Below, in pieces: positions 9,586-17,805 of a stretch of 64,000 nt of DNA. The stretch covers positions 1,054,001 through 1,118,000 of the forward strand of contig NZ_CP085990.1 in the NCBI RefSeq assembly GCF_020736705.1, read 5' to 3'. The notes beneath the pieces were generated by a model, which did no database searches, was not told where the DNA came from, and was given only the letters and a program-made list of their open reading frames with translations. This DNA is from Psychrobacter sanguinis (GTDB taxonomy: Bacteria; Pseudomonadota; Gammaproteobacteria; Pseudomonadales; Moraxellaceae). A program made the translations under genes and the position numbers. Position 1 is the first letter of the stretch. Each line of letters begins with the position of its first letter.

Positions 9586-10314
9586 GTGTTACCACTCAGT
9601 ATTATAGTTATTACTTTAAATGAAGCTGAACGTATCGGCAGCTTACTTGAAGACTTAGCGCAACAGACGCACCAAGACTTTGAGGTTATCGTTGTTGATT
9701 CAAATAGCGAGGATGAGACCTGTGCCATCGCCCAAGGTTATGCCAGTCGTTTGCCCCGTCTACATGTTGAACAAATGCTGGCCCGAGGGGTGTGTTCGGG
9801 ACGCAATACAGGGGCAGGATTGGCTCAGCATCAGCGTCTGCTTTTTTTGGATGCCGATGTGCGTTTGCCGCCTGATTTTCTACAAAAAGCCCTGCAGCAT
9901 CTCACTATCAAAAATCTTGAAGTAGCAGGGGTTTATCTCTCTCCAAAAGGTCTGCCTAAGCGTTATAGTTTAGGGTACAAACTGTTTAATGTGGGAATAG
10001 CCCTTACTCAGTTTATGTTTCCGACCGCCATCGGTGCCTGCTTGTTTTCTACTAAGTCTGTCCATGACGCTATCAACGGTTTTGACAGTAGCATCACGCT
10101 GTGCGAAGACTGTGATTATGTCAATCGAGCCAGCCGTCATACCAAGTTTCGGATGTTGCCGATGGGTTTTACCTTTGATCCCAGACGACTAAAACAGGAC
10201 GGCATATTCAAAACCGGCAGCAAATATCTTTATGCTAATATTCACCGGCTATTTAAAGGTGAAATACGCAATCAAAAAATCCGTTATGATTTTGGTCACT
10301 ATAAACCTAAATAG
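9586..10314 (+). CDS. Family 2 glycosyltransferase
   Basis: 242 residues with a GT-A fold: SIIVITLNEAERIGSLL at the N-terminus, VIVVDSNSEDET for nucleotide binding, and the DxD-like LFLDADVRLP that binds the metal-sugar nucleotide (about residues 85-95). An acceptor-side CEDCDYVNRAS segment lies near 165. It transfers a sugar from an activated donor to an unknown acceptor; no neighbouring polysaccharide genes help. Start is GTG at 9586 with AGGA 7 nt upstream; no ATG gives a full domain. A central hydrophobic stretch (about 130-155) may contact the membrane. Confidence 0.85.
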   Translation: MLPLSIIVITLNEAERIGSLLEDLAQQTHQDFEVIVVDSNSEDETCAIAQGYASRLPRLHVEQMLARGVCSGRNTGAGLAQHQRLLFLDADVRLPPDFLQKALQHLTIKNLEVAGVYLSPKGLPKRYSLGYKLFNVGIALTQFMFPTAIGACLFSTKSVHDAINGFDSSITLCEDCDYVNRASRHTKFRMLPMGFTFDPRRLKQDGIFKTGSKYLYANIHRLFKGEIRNQKIRYDFGHYKPK

Positions 10315-10344
10315 GCGGTCACTATGAATAGGCTGCCCCTATAT

Positions 10345-10944
10345 CTAAACAGCTGCCAGCTTTTGCTGGTATATGTCCGCATCAGACGCTGAAAAACAGC
10401 AAAAGATAACCTCTTTAATGACACTTTCAATCATACTGCCTGACAAAGTTGCCTGCTTAACTCTATCAATCACACTGTGAATAGCAATGTCAGTGGCATC
10501 CGCAATAGGATAGCCATATACGCCAGTACTTATGGCAGGAAAGGCAATACTGGTAATATTATTCTGCTGTGCTAAGTCAATGCAGTTACGATAGCAGTTG
10601 GCCAGTAACTCAGCCTCGCCTCTACTTCCTCCGTGCCACACTGGACCGACAGTATGGATAACATATTTTGCGGGTAGCTTAAAGCCAGGGCTTATCTTAG
10701 CTTCTCCAGTTGGGCAGCCTTGCAGGGTACGACAGTAGGCCACCAACTCTCGTCCTGCAGCGCGGTGAATGGCCCCATCTACTCCGCCGCCGCCCAACAA
10801 GGTTGAGTTAGCCGCATTGACGATGGCATCGACCTGTAAGGTTGTGATGTCAGCTTGGATTACTTTTATAGTGAAAAGACATTCATCATCTTGATTATCT
10901 GTAATATTTATCTTCTTTTGACACAAAATAGGCGGGGTGCTCAT
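10345..10944 (-). CDS. Macrodomain protein, O-acetyl-ADP-ribose deacetylase type
   Basis: 199 residues of the MacroD/YmdB family, which removes acetyl from O-acetyl-ADP-ribose or ADP-ribose from proteins. Seen: [20 protein letters not shown] with the catalytic Asn and Asp region, [32 protein letters not shown], and [13 protein letters not shown], which lines the phosphate-binding loop. An extra 25 residues precede the domain. AAGGAG lies 6 nt before the ATG. Convergent with the glycosyltransferase, single gene. Fine substrate is inferred from family only. Confidence 0.9.
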   Translation of the reverse strand: MSTPPILCQKKINITDNQDDECLFTIKVIQADITTLQVDAIVNAANSTLLGGGGVDGAIHRAAGRELVAYCRTLQGCPTGEAKISPGFKLPAKYVIHTVGPVWHGGSRGEAELLANCYRNCIDLAQQNNITSIAFPAISTGVYGYPIADATDIAIHSVIDRVKQATLSGSMIESVIKEVIFCCFSASDADIYQQKLAAV

Positions 10945-11284
10945 GATTGACTCCTTAGCAACGGTGTTTGTACCTTATCGATTATAACTGACGACCTATC
11001 TATTAAATTTCTAGCTTTTAAGTGTTAAGCACCTAATTATTAGAGGTAAAAAGTTATTAAAGCTGTAAAGCTAATAGAACTATAAAATTGTCAGAACTAT
11101 AAAATTATCAAAACTTTAAAGTTATTAAAGCTGTAAATTCTAAAAACCGCTAGAATAACCCCGTATCAAACCGTCCTTTATTTGTAAACTGTCTATATAA
11201 TTGTCTGTTGATAGCTGTTCTTAGACGGTTAGCTATGGAGGGCTGCCTTCTGCCTGTATACCTTGTTTCCCTAGGAATGTCGTT
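10945..11284. other. Intergenic region holding a 17-nt tandem array
   Basis: 340 bp between divergent genes. Over a third is the degenerate 17-nt repeat array listed separately. The remainder (11160-11284) probably carries the promoter of the PTS gene, but I cannot point to clear boxes. Confidence 0.6.
11034..11152. repeat. Degenerate tandem array, seven units of exactly 17 nt
   Basis: Reading in steps of 17 from 11051 gives AAGTTATTAAAGCTGTA, AAGCTAATAGAACTATA, AAATTGTCAGAACTATA, AAATTATCAAAACTTTA, AAGTTATTAAAGCTGTA and AATTCTAAAAACCGCTA. A poorer unit precedes at 11034. Units 1 and 5 are identical, so parts of the array may have been copied as a block. No coding frame runs through it. It lies 130 nt upstream of the PTS gene. 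Confidence 0.85.
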
Positions 11285-12379
11285 ATGACTTCATCAGTTT
11301 CTAATTCTGTCTTACCTCCGCCTGTGATTAATTTTTTTAATAAATACTTTATTGATGCCTTTACTGGCATGGCCTTAGGGCTGTTCGTCACTTTAATTGC
11401 GGGATTAATATTCTCTCAAGTGGGCTTAGCACTCGACATGCCACTATTGATGGACTTGGGTAAGTTGGCTTCTCTGTTAATGGGGGCGGGTATTGGTGTC
11501 GGTATCGCTTATTATCTTAAAGCGCCAACTTTAGTGGTCTTTGCCTGTTTGGTAGCTGGGATGATGGGAGCCCATTCTGAAGCTTTAATGGCCGGCAATT
11601 TGTTCACAGCACAAACTAGGGCACCAGCGACCTTTTTGGCCATACCTGGTAACCCTATTGGGGCTTATTTGGCCACCGTTTTTGCCTATCGTGCAGGCAG
11701 CTGGATTCAAGGCAAAACCAAGCTCGATATTATCTTAGTACCTTGGGCAGTAGGTTTGGTGGCATTGGCAGTCTGCGCTTGGCTCAATCCACCGGTGGTT
11801 AGTTTGGTCAATAGTATTGGGGTAGGTATTGAAAGTGCCACCCATTTACAGCCGTTTATGATGGGTGTGGTTATTTCTGTGGTGGTTGGCTTGTTATTGA
11901 CTATGCCCACCTCAAGTGCGGCCATCTGTATTGCCATTGGTTTGGATGGCTTAGCTGGCGGTGCAGCAGTGGTCGGCTGCGCGGCACATATGATTGGCTT
12001 TGCCGTAGCCAGTTATAAAGACAATGGTGTGAGCGGGTTAGTTGCTCAAGGTCTGGGCACCAGTATGCTGCAGATTCCCAATATATTTAAAAAGCCAATT
12101 ATTTTATTGCCGGTAGTGATTGCCAGTGCAATCGTCGGTCCTATCGCCACAGTTGGCTTTGGCTTAATGAGCACGGCCAGTGGGGCAGGTATGGGGACGG
12201 CAGGTTTTGTGGGTGTGTTTGGGGTGTTAGAGGCTTCAGCAGGCGTACTAAGCTCTAGCCAGATTTGGTTAGCCATTGCACTATTAATGTTTATATTACC
12301 TGCACTGATTGCAGGTTTAGTAGCTTGGCTGATGCGACGTGCTGGCTGGATTGAAGCGGGCGATATGAAATTGCCTTAA
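11285..12379 (+). CDS. PTS sugar transporter EIIC-like membrane protein
   Basis: 364 residues, nearly all hydrophobic, with about 9-10 predicted TM helices. It resembles the EIIC_2 type of PTS permease (Pfam PTS_EIIC_2), a small group often found as single membrane proteins. Glycine-rich helices such as GLDGLAGGAAVVGCAAHM and the conserved-looking FLAIPGNPIGAYLA fit this family. No EIIA, EIIB, HPr or EI domain is fused or adjacent, so phosphotransfer cannot be assumed; it may work as a plain transporter. AGGA precedes the ATG. Followed by the DUF2058 gene after 169 bp. Assignment is from recall of the family, so moderate. Confidence 0.65.
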   Translation: MTSSVSNSVLPPPVINFFNKYFIDAFTGMALGLFVTLIAGLIFSQVGLALDMPLLMDLGKLASLLMGAGIGVGIAYYLKAPTLVVFACLVAGMMGAHSEALMAGNLFTAQTRAPATFLAIPGNPIGAYLATVFAYRAGSWIQGKTKLDIILVPWAVGLVALAVCAWLNPPVVSLVNSIGVGIESATHLQPFMMGVVISVVVGLLLTMPTSSAAICIAIGLDGLAGGAAVVGCAAHMIGFAVASYKDNGVSGLVAQGLGTSMLQIPNIFKKPIILLPVVIASAIVGPIATVGFGLMSTASGAGMGTAGFVGVFGVLEASAGVLSSSQIWLAIALLMFILPALIAGLVAWLMRRAGWIEAGDMKLP

Positions 12380-12548
12380 AGCTTCTGTTTTAATACTAAA
12401 AGCGTGTGATAGTCATAATATGAGTGGCAATGAAAACGCTGACAGTCTTAGGCAAAACTTGTTACCATGCCTTTATTAACTTTTATTCTTTTATCTCATT
12501 TCGTTCTTTTATTTTAATGTTAGATTTTCTGATTTAGGTGATTTTATT

Positions 12549-13082
12549 ATGGCAAAAAATGCCCTTCAGGCTCAATTGCTAAAAGCAGGATTGGTTGACA
12601 GCAAAAAAGCCAAAAAACTAACCAAACAAGCCCAACATGCCAAACGTACCGGTAATGCGGCAGATGCTGAAATTAAGCAATCAGTCGCACAGGCCCAAGC
12701 TGAGAAGTTGGAAAGAGACCAAAAGCTGAATCAACAAAAACAACAGGCCTTAGAGGAGAAGACTTTAAAGGCCAATATCGTACAAATGATTCAACAGCAC
12801 CAGATTACTGAGACCAGCGGCGATATCGAATATCGCTTTGTTGATGATTCTAAAATTAAAAAATTAAATATTACCCAGAAGCTATTTGATCAAATAGTAG
12901 CCGGTCACGTTAGTATCGCACGACTAGAGGAAGGCTATGCGTTATTGCCTCGTCCATTAGCAGATCGTATTAATCAGAAAATGGAAGGTTTTATCGTCGA
13001 GTCTAATGACAAGGCAGCGGATGGGTCGGCTGAAGATGATCCGTACGCTGCTTACGTTATTCCTGATGACTTAATGTGGTAG
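12549..13082 (+). CDS. DUF2058 family protein (YaiL-like)
   Basis: 177 residues, soluble and highly charged. The N-terminal half (1-80) is a Lys/Gln/Ala-rich helix predicted to be coiled (KNALQAQLLKAGLVDSKKAK). The C-terminal half contains the compact block DIEYRFVDDSKIKKL and YALLPRPLADRINQK typical of DUF2058/YaiL, annotated elsewhere as a nucleoprotein or polynucleotide-associated protein. Biochemical role is not established. Strong bidirectional terminator follows. Length matches the family. Confidence 0.85.
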   Translation: MAKNALQAQLLKAGLVDSKKAKKLTKQAQHAKRTGNAADAEIKQSVAQAQAEKLERDQKLNQQKQQALEEKTLKANIVQMIQQHQITETSGDIEYRFVDDSKIKKLNITQKLFDQIVAGHVSIARLEEGYALLPRPLADRINQKMEGFIVESNDKAADGSAEDDPYAAYVIPDDLMW

Positions 13083-13169
13083 TACTAGGTTGTCTGTGCG
13101 GCAATAAATAACAAAGCACGTAACTATCGCTGTATAAAACCTTGGTGCATAACGTTTATGTATAGCGAT

Positions 13170-13203
13170 AAAAAAGAGGCTCATTAGATGAGCCTCTTTT
13201 TTA
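13170..13203. terminator. Strong bidirectional terminator
   Basis: AAAAGAGGCTCAT (13172-13184) pairs with ATGAGCCTCTTTT (13188-13200) around a 3-nt loop, with an A-run and a T-run on either side. It separates the convergent DUF2058 and alkaline phosphatase genes. Confidence 0.93.
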
Positions 13204-13244
13204 GGTTTAAGTTTTCGCTTTTTCCTAAACCAATCCTAGCAATC

Positions 13245-14927
13245 CTAGCGCTGATGTGTCTCCGCTAGATTTATTAAGTTACCCGCATAGTTCATGATGT
13301 GGAATATCTCGTTTTGCTCACTGGTGCTCGATACCAAGCTTGCCCCAGGACCGCGAGCATAGATACTCACATCTTCAGCAGCGTGAGTTTCTGATTTCAA
13401 AGGTACTAAAGCTTCTTGATGGTATCCAGGTGCTAAGGTATTCACTTTCGTTAAGTCATGATTGTCACGACCGCTCACCGCCTCTTCATCATAGACGGCA
13501 TCGGCATCAGTCTCACTATTTAAGTTGTGAAAACCAAGACCGTTGGCATAGCTTAGCGTGGTATAAGGCTTTTTGTCTGTGGCGAGATCCAAGTCAGACT
13601 TAGGTTCGCCATGTTCATCATTACCCTTCACTTTACCTAATATTGGGTTACCACGAGTAGGATAACCTGCTAAGCTAAGGACATGACTGTGGTCAGCGGT
13701 CACAATGATTAAGGTATCTTGTGGTGAAGTCTTACGCATCGCCGCGTCTACTGCTTTTGAGAACTCAACAGTATCTGTTAAGGCGTTATAAGCGCTACCG
13801 GCATGATGACCATGATCAATACGGCCCGATTCAACCAACATAAAGTAGCCGTCCTTATCTTGACTCAATAAGTCAATGGCTTTAACCGTCATCTGGGTTA
13901 AAGAGGGCTCGCCTGATTTATCATTCTTGCGATCCGCTTCGTACTGCATGTGTGAGGAGTTGAATAAGCCCAATACTTTTTTAGAATTTGCTGGTATTGC
14001 ATTAAATTGGGCTTGATTCTGTACCACAATACCGCCTGTGCTTTGCTGCCATACTTGAGTCAAATCTTTTTTGTCTAGGCGTTTGCCAGACTTGCCTTCT
14101 AGGTCAGTCGTGGTCTTAGCGATAAAGTGACGGCGACCGCCTCCAAATGCCACATCTACATAAGGCGACTCAACGAATTGAGTGGCAATGTCTTTACAAC
14201 CATAACGTTTGGCTTCATCAGTAAGTTTGTCATCGCTTTCCCAGTTACGCTCAGAAGTTTTGGCATAGGCCGCAGCAGGGGTAGCGTGAGTAAGACGAGC
14301 AGTGGTCACAATACCAGTTGCTTTACCCGCCATAGAAGCAAGCTCAAGCGCAGTGACTAGTTTGGCATTTTTCTCACCTTTGTCACCGGCACAGGTGGCA
14401 CGATTGGCACGGTCTGTTACCCCCAGTACCCCAGCTTTGGTCTTAACGCCGGTTAGTATCGCGGTGGCGGTACCTGCAGAATCTGGAGTCTGCTGATTGG
14501 TGTTGTAGGTTTTGATAAAGCCCGCATATGGCATTTTTTCAAAAGAAAGTAAATTTTCTTCTCCTGAGTGTCCTTTATTCTGTCCATCTAAAATACGAGC
14601 GGCCGTTACCGTTGATACGCCCATACCATCGCCAATAAATAGAATAATGTTTTTAGCTTGACCCTGCTCATGAGCAGCTTGTTGGCGAGCATCTGCTATC
14701 ATTTTTTTAACTTCTGCTTCGTTTTGTGCCACTTTTAGTGCCCCAGCATTAAACCAAGCTTTGCTTTCCGCATTAAGGGGTGCCTCTATTGTGGTAGCTG
14801 ATGTTGTTGGCGTGTCAGTAGCCATAGTGCTACAACCTGTCAGAGTGGCTAACATTAAGGTAACGCTTATGGTTAGTAACGTTTTAGCAGACATGTTTTT
14901 ATTATTTAGCTTTGTGCGATGCAACAT
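13245..14927 (-). CDS. Alkaline phosphatase, predicted lipoprotein
   Basis: 560 residues. Hydrolyses phosphate monoesters in the periplasm with a phosphoserine intermediate and metal cluster. Seen: lipobox LTGC with Cys32 after a hydrophobic stretch (17-31), so the enzyme is probably lipid-anchored; metal-binding IGDGMG with Asp100; nucleophile in QTPDSAGTATA with Ser150; ESGRIDHGHHAG; and TADHSHV. Start at 14927 keeps GGAG 7 nt upstream; ATG at 14894 is the alternative and would still include the lipobox. It lies 100 bp downstream of a clear paralogue and is probably cotranscribed with it. Longer than E. coli PhoA (about 470). Confidence 0.92.
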   Translation of the reverse strand: MLHRTKLNNKNMSAKTLLTISVTLMLATLTGCSTMATDTPTTSATTIEAPLNAESKAWFNAGALKVAQNEAEVKKMIADARQQAAHEQGQAKNIILFIGDGMGVSTVTAARILDGQNKGHSGEENLLSFEKMPYAGFIKTYNTNQQTPDSAGTATAILTGVKTKAGVLGVTDRANRATCAGDKGEKNAKLVTALELASMAGKATGIVTTARLTHATPAAAYAKTSERNWESDDKLTDEAKRYGCKDIATQFVESPYVDVAFGGGRRHFIAKTTTDLEGKSGKRLDKKDLTQVWQQSTGGIVVQNQAQFNAIPANSKKVLGLFNSSHMQYEADRKNDKSGEPSLTQMTVKAIDLLSQDKDGYFMLVESGRIDHGHHAGSAYNALTDTVEFSKAVDAAMRKTSPQDTLIIVTADHSHVLSLAGYPTRGNPILGKVKGNDEHGEPKSDLDLATDKKPYTTLSYANGLGFHNLNSETDADAVYDEEAVSGRDNHDLTKVNTLAPGYHQEALVPLKSETHAAEDVSIYARGPGASLVSSTSEQNEIFHIMNYAGNLINLAETHQR

Positions 14928-15027
14928 AAGATTTCTCCGGTCGGTGTGCGACTTAATATTTTTATTTAGTTATTTTTTTATCTATAGGTTTTATTTTTTA
15001 ATAAATAGGCCAACTCATTGCTAGCCG

Positions 15028-16644
15028 CTATTTAGCCATAACCTCAAGACCTAAGGCTTTATTAATCACATGAAACACCGCATTCTGTTCCATCACACCT
15101 TGTACATAGGCCGAGCCTGGACCCATAGCGTGCAGGGAGACATCTTCACCCGCATGTGACTCTGAATCCAGGGGCACTAACGCTTCTTGATGGAAGCCTG
15201 GCTGGGTGGTATCGATGGCACTGATATCACGACGACCTGCTTCAGGATCAGCATCATAAGCAGCGTCGGCATCGGTTTCTTGACCAAGGTTACGATAGCC
15301 GAGGCCATTACCGTAGCTAAGTGTGGTATAAGGCTTATTGTCTAAGGCAAGATCAGGTATAGACTTTGGCAAGCCATGCTCATCTGTACCAGACACTTTA
15401 CCTAAGATAGGATTACCACGTTGAGGATAACCGGCAATGGTAAAGACATGACTGTGATCTGCGGTGACCATGATTAAAGTGTCGTCACTCACCATTTTCT
15501 GTGCAGTATCAATGGCTTCAGAATATTCAATAGTGTCTTCTAAAGCGTTATAAGCATTACCTGCATGATGTGCGTGGTCGATACGTCCAGACTCGACAAC
15601 CAATACATAGCCTTTGCCCGTTTTGGTGCTGCGGTTTTCCAATAGCTGTACGGCTTTAGCGGTCATTTCAATCAATGACGGTTCACCAGATTTATCATTG
15701 CCACGGTCGGACTCATACTGCATATGCGATGAGTTAAATAATCCAAGGACCTTATCGGCATCATCAGCAATGGCATTAAAGCTATTTTGATCTTCCACAT
15801 AGACTCCACCGGTGCGAGCTTTCCATAGGTCTATAAGGTTTTGACCGTCGGTACGTTTGCCTTTTTTACCTTCGTTGTCGATGGCGTTGTTACTGATAAA
15901 ATGACGACGACCGCCACCAAAAGCGACATCAATACCATCACCTTGACCCGGCTGCGTGCCGAACTCAACGAATTGGGTGGCAATGTCTTTACAGCCATTC
16001 ATTTTGGCTTCATCGGTCAGCTTGTCATCACTTTCCCAGTTACGTTCAGAAGTCTTAGCATAGGTAGCGGCTGGTGTGGCATGAGTGAGACGAGCAGTAG
16101 TGACCACTCCTGTTGATAGGCCTTGAGCTTCTGCGTATTCAAATAACGTGGTTAATTCACGGCCTTTTGAGCTAGCACAATCAGCGCGTAGGGCATCTGG
16201 CGCTATATTCAGAACGCCTGCACGGGTTTTTACCCCAGTGACCATTGCGGTCATGGTTCCTGCAGAGTCAGGCGTTTGTTGATTGGTATTGTAGGTTTTG
16301 ATTAAAGCGGTATTGGGATAACGCTCAAAGCTTAAATAGTTCTCTTCACCGAGCATCCCTTTTTGCTGACCATCCAAAATTCGAGCAGCGGTTAAGGTTG
16401 AGATACCCATACCATCACCGACGAACAAGATGACATTTTTGGCGTGACCCAAATCCTTACTTGCAGAAACTTTGTTTTTGACACTGGCTTGTGCCTCTGT
16501 GAACCAAGGGCTAGTCATTTGATAATCAGGCAACACTTTTGCCATTGCTGTGCCACACATTCCCGTTAAGGTTATCGCCACTAATGTGGTGTATGCTTTT
16601 TTGAGAATAGGGTGGTGGGTTATGCCAGTTTTTTGAAGGGTCAT
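15028..16644 (-). CDS. Alkaline phosphatase, predicted soluble periplasmic
   Basis: 538 residues, close paralogue of the downstream gene over its whole length. Here the export signal is an ordinary Sec peptide (hydrophobic 20-32, cleavage about AMA-KV after residue 35) with no lipobox, so the product should be soluble in the periplasm. Catalytic features: VGDGMG with Asp77, TPDSAGTMTA with Ser127, ESGRIDHAHHAG and TADHSHV. First gene of the pair. I looked for a Pho box upstream and found no convincing one. The pair most likely arose by local duplication followed by a change of anchoring. Confidence 0.92.
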   Translation of the reverse strand: MTLQKTGITHHPILKKAYTTLVAITLTGMCGTAMAKVLPDYQMTSPWFTEAQASVKNKVSASKDLGHAKNVILFVGDGMGISTLTAARILDGQQKGMLGEENYLSFERYPNTALIKTYNTNQQTPDSAGTMTAMVTGVKTRAGVLNIAPDALRADCASSKGRELTTLFEYAEAQGLSTGVVTTARLTHATPAATYAKTSERNWESDDKLTDEAKMNGCKDIATQFVEFGTQPGQGDGIDVAFGGGRRHFISNNAIDNEGKKGKRTDGQNLIDLWKARTGGVYVEDQNSFNAIADDADKVLGLFNSSHMQYESDRGNDKSGEPSLIEMTAKAVQLLENRSTKTGKGYVLVVESGRIDHAHHAGNAYNALEDTIEYSEAIDTAQKMVSDDTLIMVTADHSHVFTIAGYPQRGNPILGKVSGTDEHGLPKSIPDLALDNKPYTTLSYGNGLGYRNLGQETDADAAYDADPEAGRRDISAIDTTQPGFHQEALVPLDSESHAGEDVSLHAMGPGSAYVQGVMEQNAVFHVINKALGLEVMAK

Positions 16645-16758
16645 ATTATTATCCTAAGTAAGCCGTCTGTATGTGAATTCATTATTTGGAGTTGTTATTT
16701 AGATTATTTTTTATACTTAATCTTTTTTAACAGTTTGGTGTTACAAGCTGGTTACTTT

Positions 16759-16983
16759 ATGGAAAAATATGGGAAATACTGTAAATCAGAAAATAGAGCC
16801 TATTTAGAAAAAAGTAAAAGAGTTACGTCAATTTGAGGACTATATTGAATACTTTGTAATACTTCATTGGCTAACTTAAAAATATCTCAGCGATGCTTTT
16901 TATATGCCCGAAGTAAATTGAGGAATGGCTAAAGGAAGATGATTCGTATGATATTTATAGCAGTCCTGATAATCTCGTATGAT
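16759..16983 (+). pseudogene. Possible degraded coding sequence, unknown family
   Basis: From ATG at 16759 the frame reads MEKYGKYCKSENRAYLEKSK and then stops. Shifting frame at about 16815 continues as VKELRQFEDYIEYFVILHWL, then a stop, then KYLSDAFYMPEV. A second shift near 16918 gives EEWLKEDDSYDIYSSPDNLV and two stops. Composition of the joined pieces is protein-like (acidic, aromatic, few rare residues), unlike translations of the AT-rich gaps around it. I recognise no family. It could be chance. Confidence 0.25.
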
Positions 16984-17000
16984 GAAAGGGTGTTGCCTAG

Positions 17001-17080
17001 TAATTTGCGATTTCAGCAATTTTTATTTAAAGCGATTTATTTTTGGTGATTTTTATTTAGATAACTTTTATTTAAACACA
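17001..17080. repeat. Degenerate tandem array, about five units of 16 nt
   Basis: In steps of 16: TAATTTGCGATTTCAG, CAATTTTTATTTAAAG, CGATTTATTTTTGGTG, ATTTTTATTTAGATAA, CTTTTATTTAAACACA. Neighbouring units share about 9-11 of 16 positions. T-richness makes this array less certain than the ones at 11034 and 42916. Confidence 0.55.
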
Positions 17081-17323
17081 TTAAAAAAAATAGGTAGCGT
17101 AAGTTAATATTACATACTGAATACAGTAGTATCTTGTTTTATAAATGCAATCTGCTACTATCAAGTTAAGACCTATTTAAGCAAGCTATGGACCAGTTTT
17201 AATGGGCTAGCTTGCTTTATCACATAAGTCCCGATAATACGTTATTGCAATTTATCGCAACGTTTAATCATAAAGTGTGTACCATAAAATTTGTAGTTAT
17301 AAAATAAAATAAAGGAGTCAGAC

Positions 17324-17488
17324 ATGGCTAATAATTCTAAGCTAAAAGAAATGAAGAAAGACCTGAAAAAAGACATCAAAAAAGCAGAAAAGAAAATTGA
17401 GAAGAAAGTAAAAGAGCTTGATAAGCTTAAAGATAAAAAAGTAAAAGAGCTTAAGAAAGACAAAAAAGCTAAGAAAGACAAAAAATAA
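17324..17488 (+). CDS. Lysine-rich 54-residue protein
   Basis: A short gene with a strong ribosome site (AAAGGAG, 7 nt spacing) and its own terminator 20 nt after the stop. The product begins MANNSKLKEMKKDLKK; 26 of 54 residues are Lys, 11 are Asp or Glu, and there is no Cys, Trp, Phe, Tyr, Pro, Gly or His. Hydrophobic residues at 7, 14, 18, 21, 25, 29, 32, 35, 40 and 43 mark one face of a long amphipathic helix, likely a coiled coil. The last 11 residues are a bare Lys/Asp tail. It resembles small basic nucleic-acid-binding proteins in composition only. I recognise no family. Confidence 0.75.
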   Translation: MANNSKLKEMKKDLKKDIKKAEKKIEKKVKELDKLKDKKVKELKKDKKAKKDKK

Positions 17489-17805
17489 GCGTCATAAATC
17501 GCTTATCAAAAAAGAGGTCAGCATTGCTGGCCTCTTTTTTTATTTAAAAATAAGCGTTTTAGAGACAGTGCCTATACGCAGTATCAACAAAGCTTACGAA
17601 AAACAAAACCTGTCACCTATTTAATAAAGCAATGATTTGCTAAATTGAATGAGTGGTAAAGACAAAGAAAAAAGAATAAATAACAACCGATTAAGCTAGT
17701 TCATTAAAAATAAGTAGCCAAATTAAATAGAAAGATATAACCCTATTAACCCTAACTGTATAAATTATTAGCTCTATAAACTCACTATAAACTAGGTAAA
17801 TAATA
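17489..17805. other. Intergenic region before hchA
   Basis: 317 bp holding the terminator of the lysine-rich gene and AT-rich sequence with several TATAAA-like stretches (17759-17790). No coding sequence or definite promoter seen. Confidence 0.5.
17508..17542 (+). terminator. Terminator of the lysine-rich gene
   Basis: AAAGAGGTCAGC and GCTGGCCTCTTT form a 12-bp stem with one T-G pair around a 3-nt loop, followed by TTTT. Confidence 0.9.

Larger units (their letters stand above)
16645..17323. other. Intergenic region with possible gene remains and a 16-nt array
   Basis: About 680 bp. The segment 16759-16980 reads like decayed coding sequence in shifting frames (see separate entry). The segment 17001-17080 is a degenerate tandem array. 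The last 100 bp should contain the promoter of the lysine-rich gene. Confidence 0.5.

Noticed and set aside
11034..11152. CRISPR array
   Set aside because: Units are directly adjacent with no spacers, 17 nt long and degenerate; no cas genes in the window.
16645..16830. Pho box upstream of the alkaline phosphatase pair
   Set aside because: The best candidate on the minus strand has two CTGTTAA/TTGTAAC-like half-sites at a 13-nt step instead of 11 and poor matches to the consensus.
17242..17481. 79-codon Ser/Phe-rich frame on the minus strand
   Set aside because: It is the antisense of the lysine-rich gene (Lys codons read backward as Phe/Ser) and has no ribosome site.
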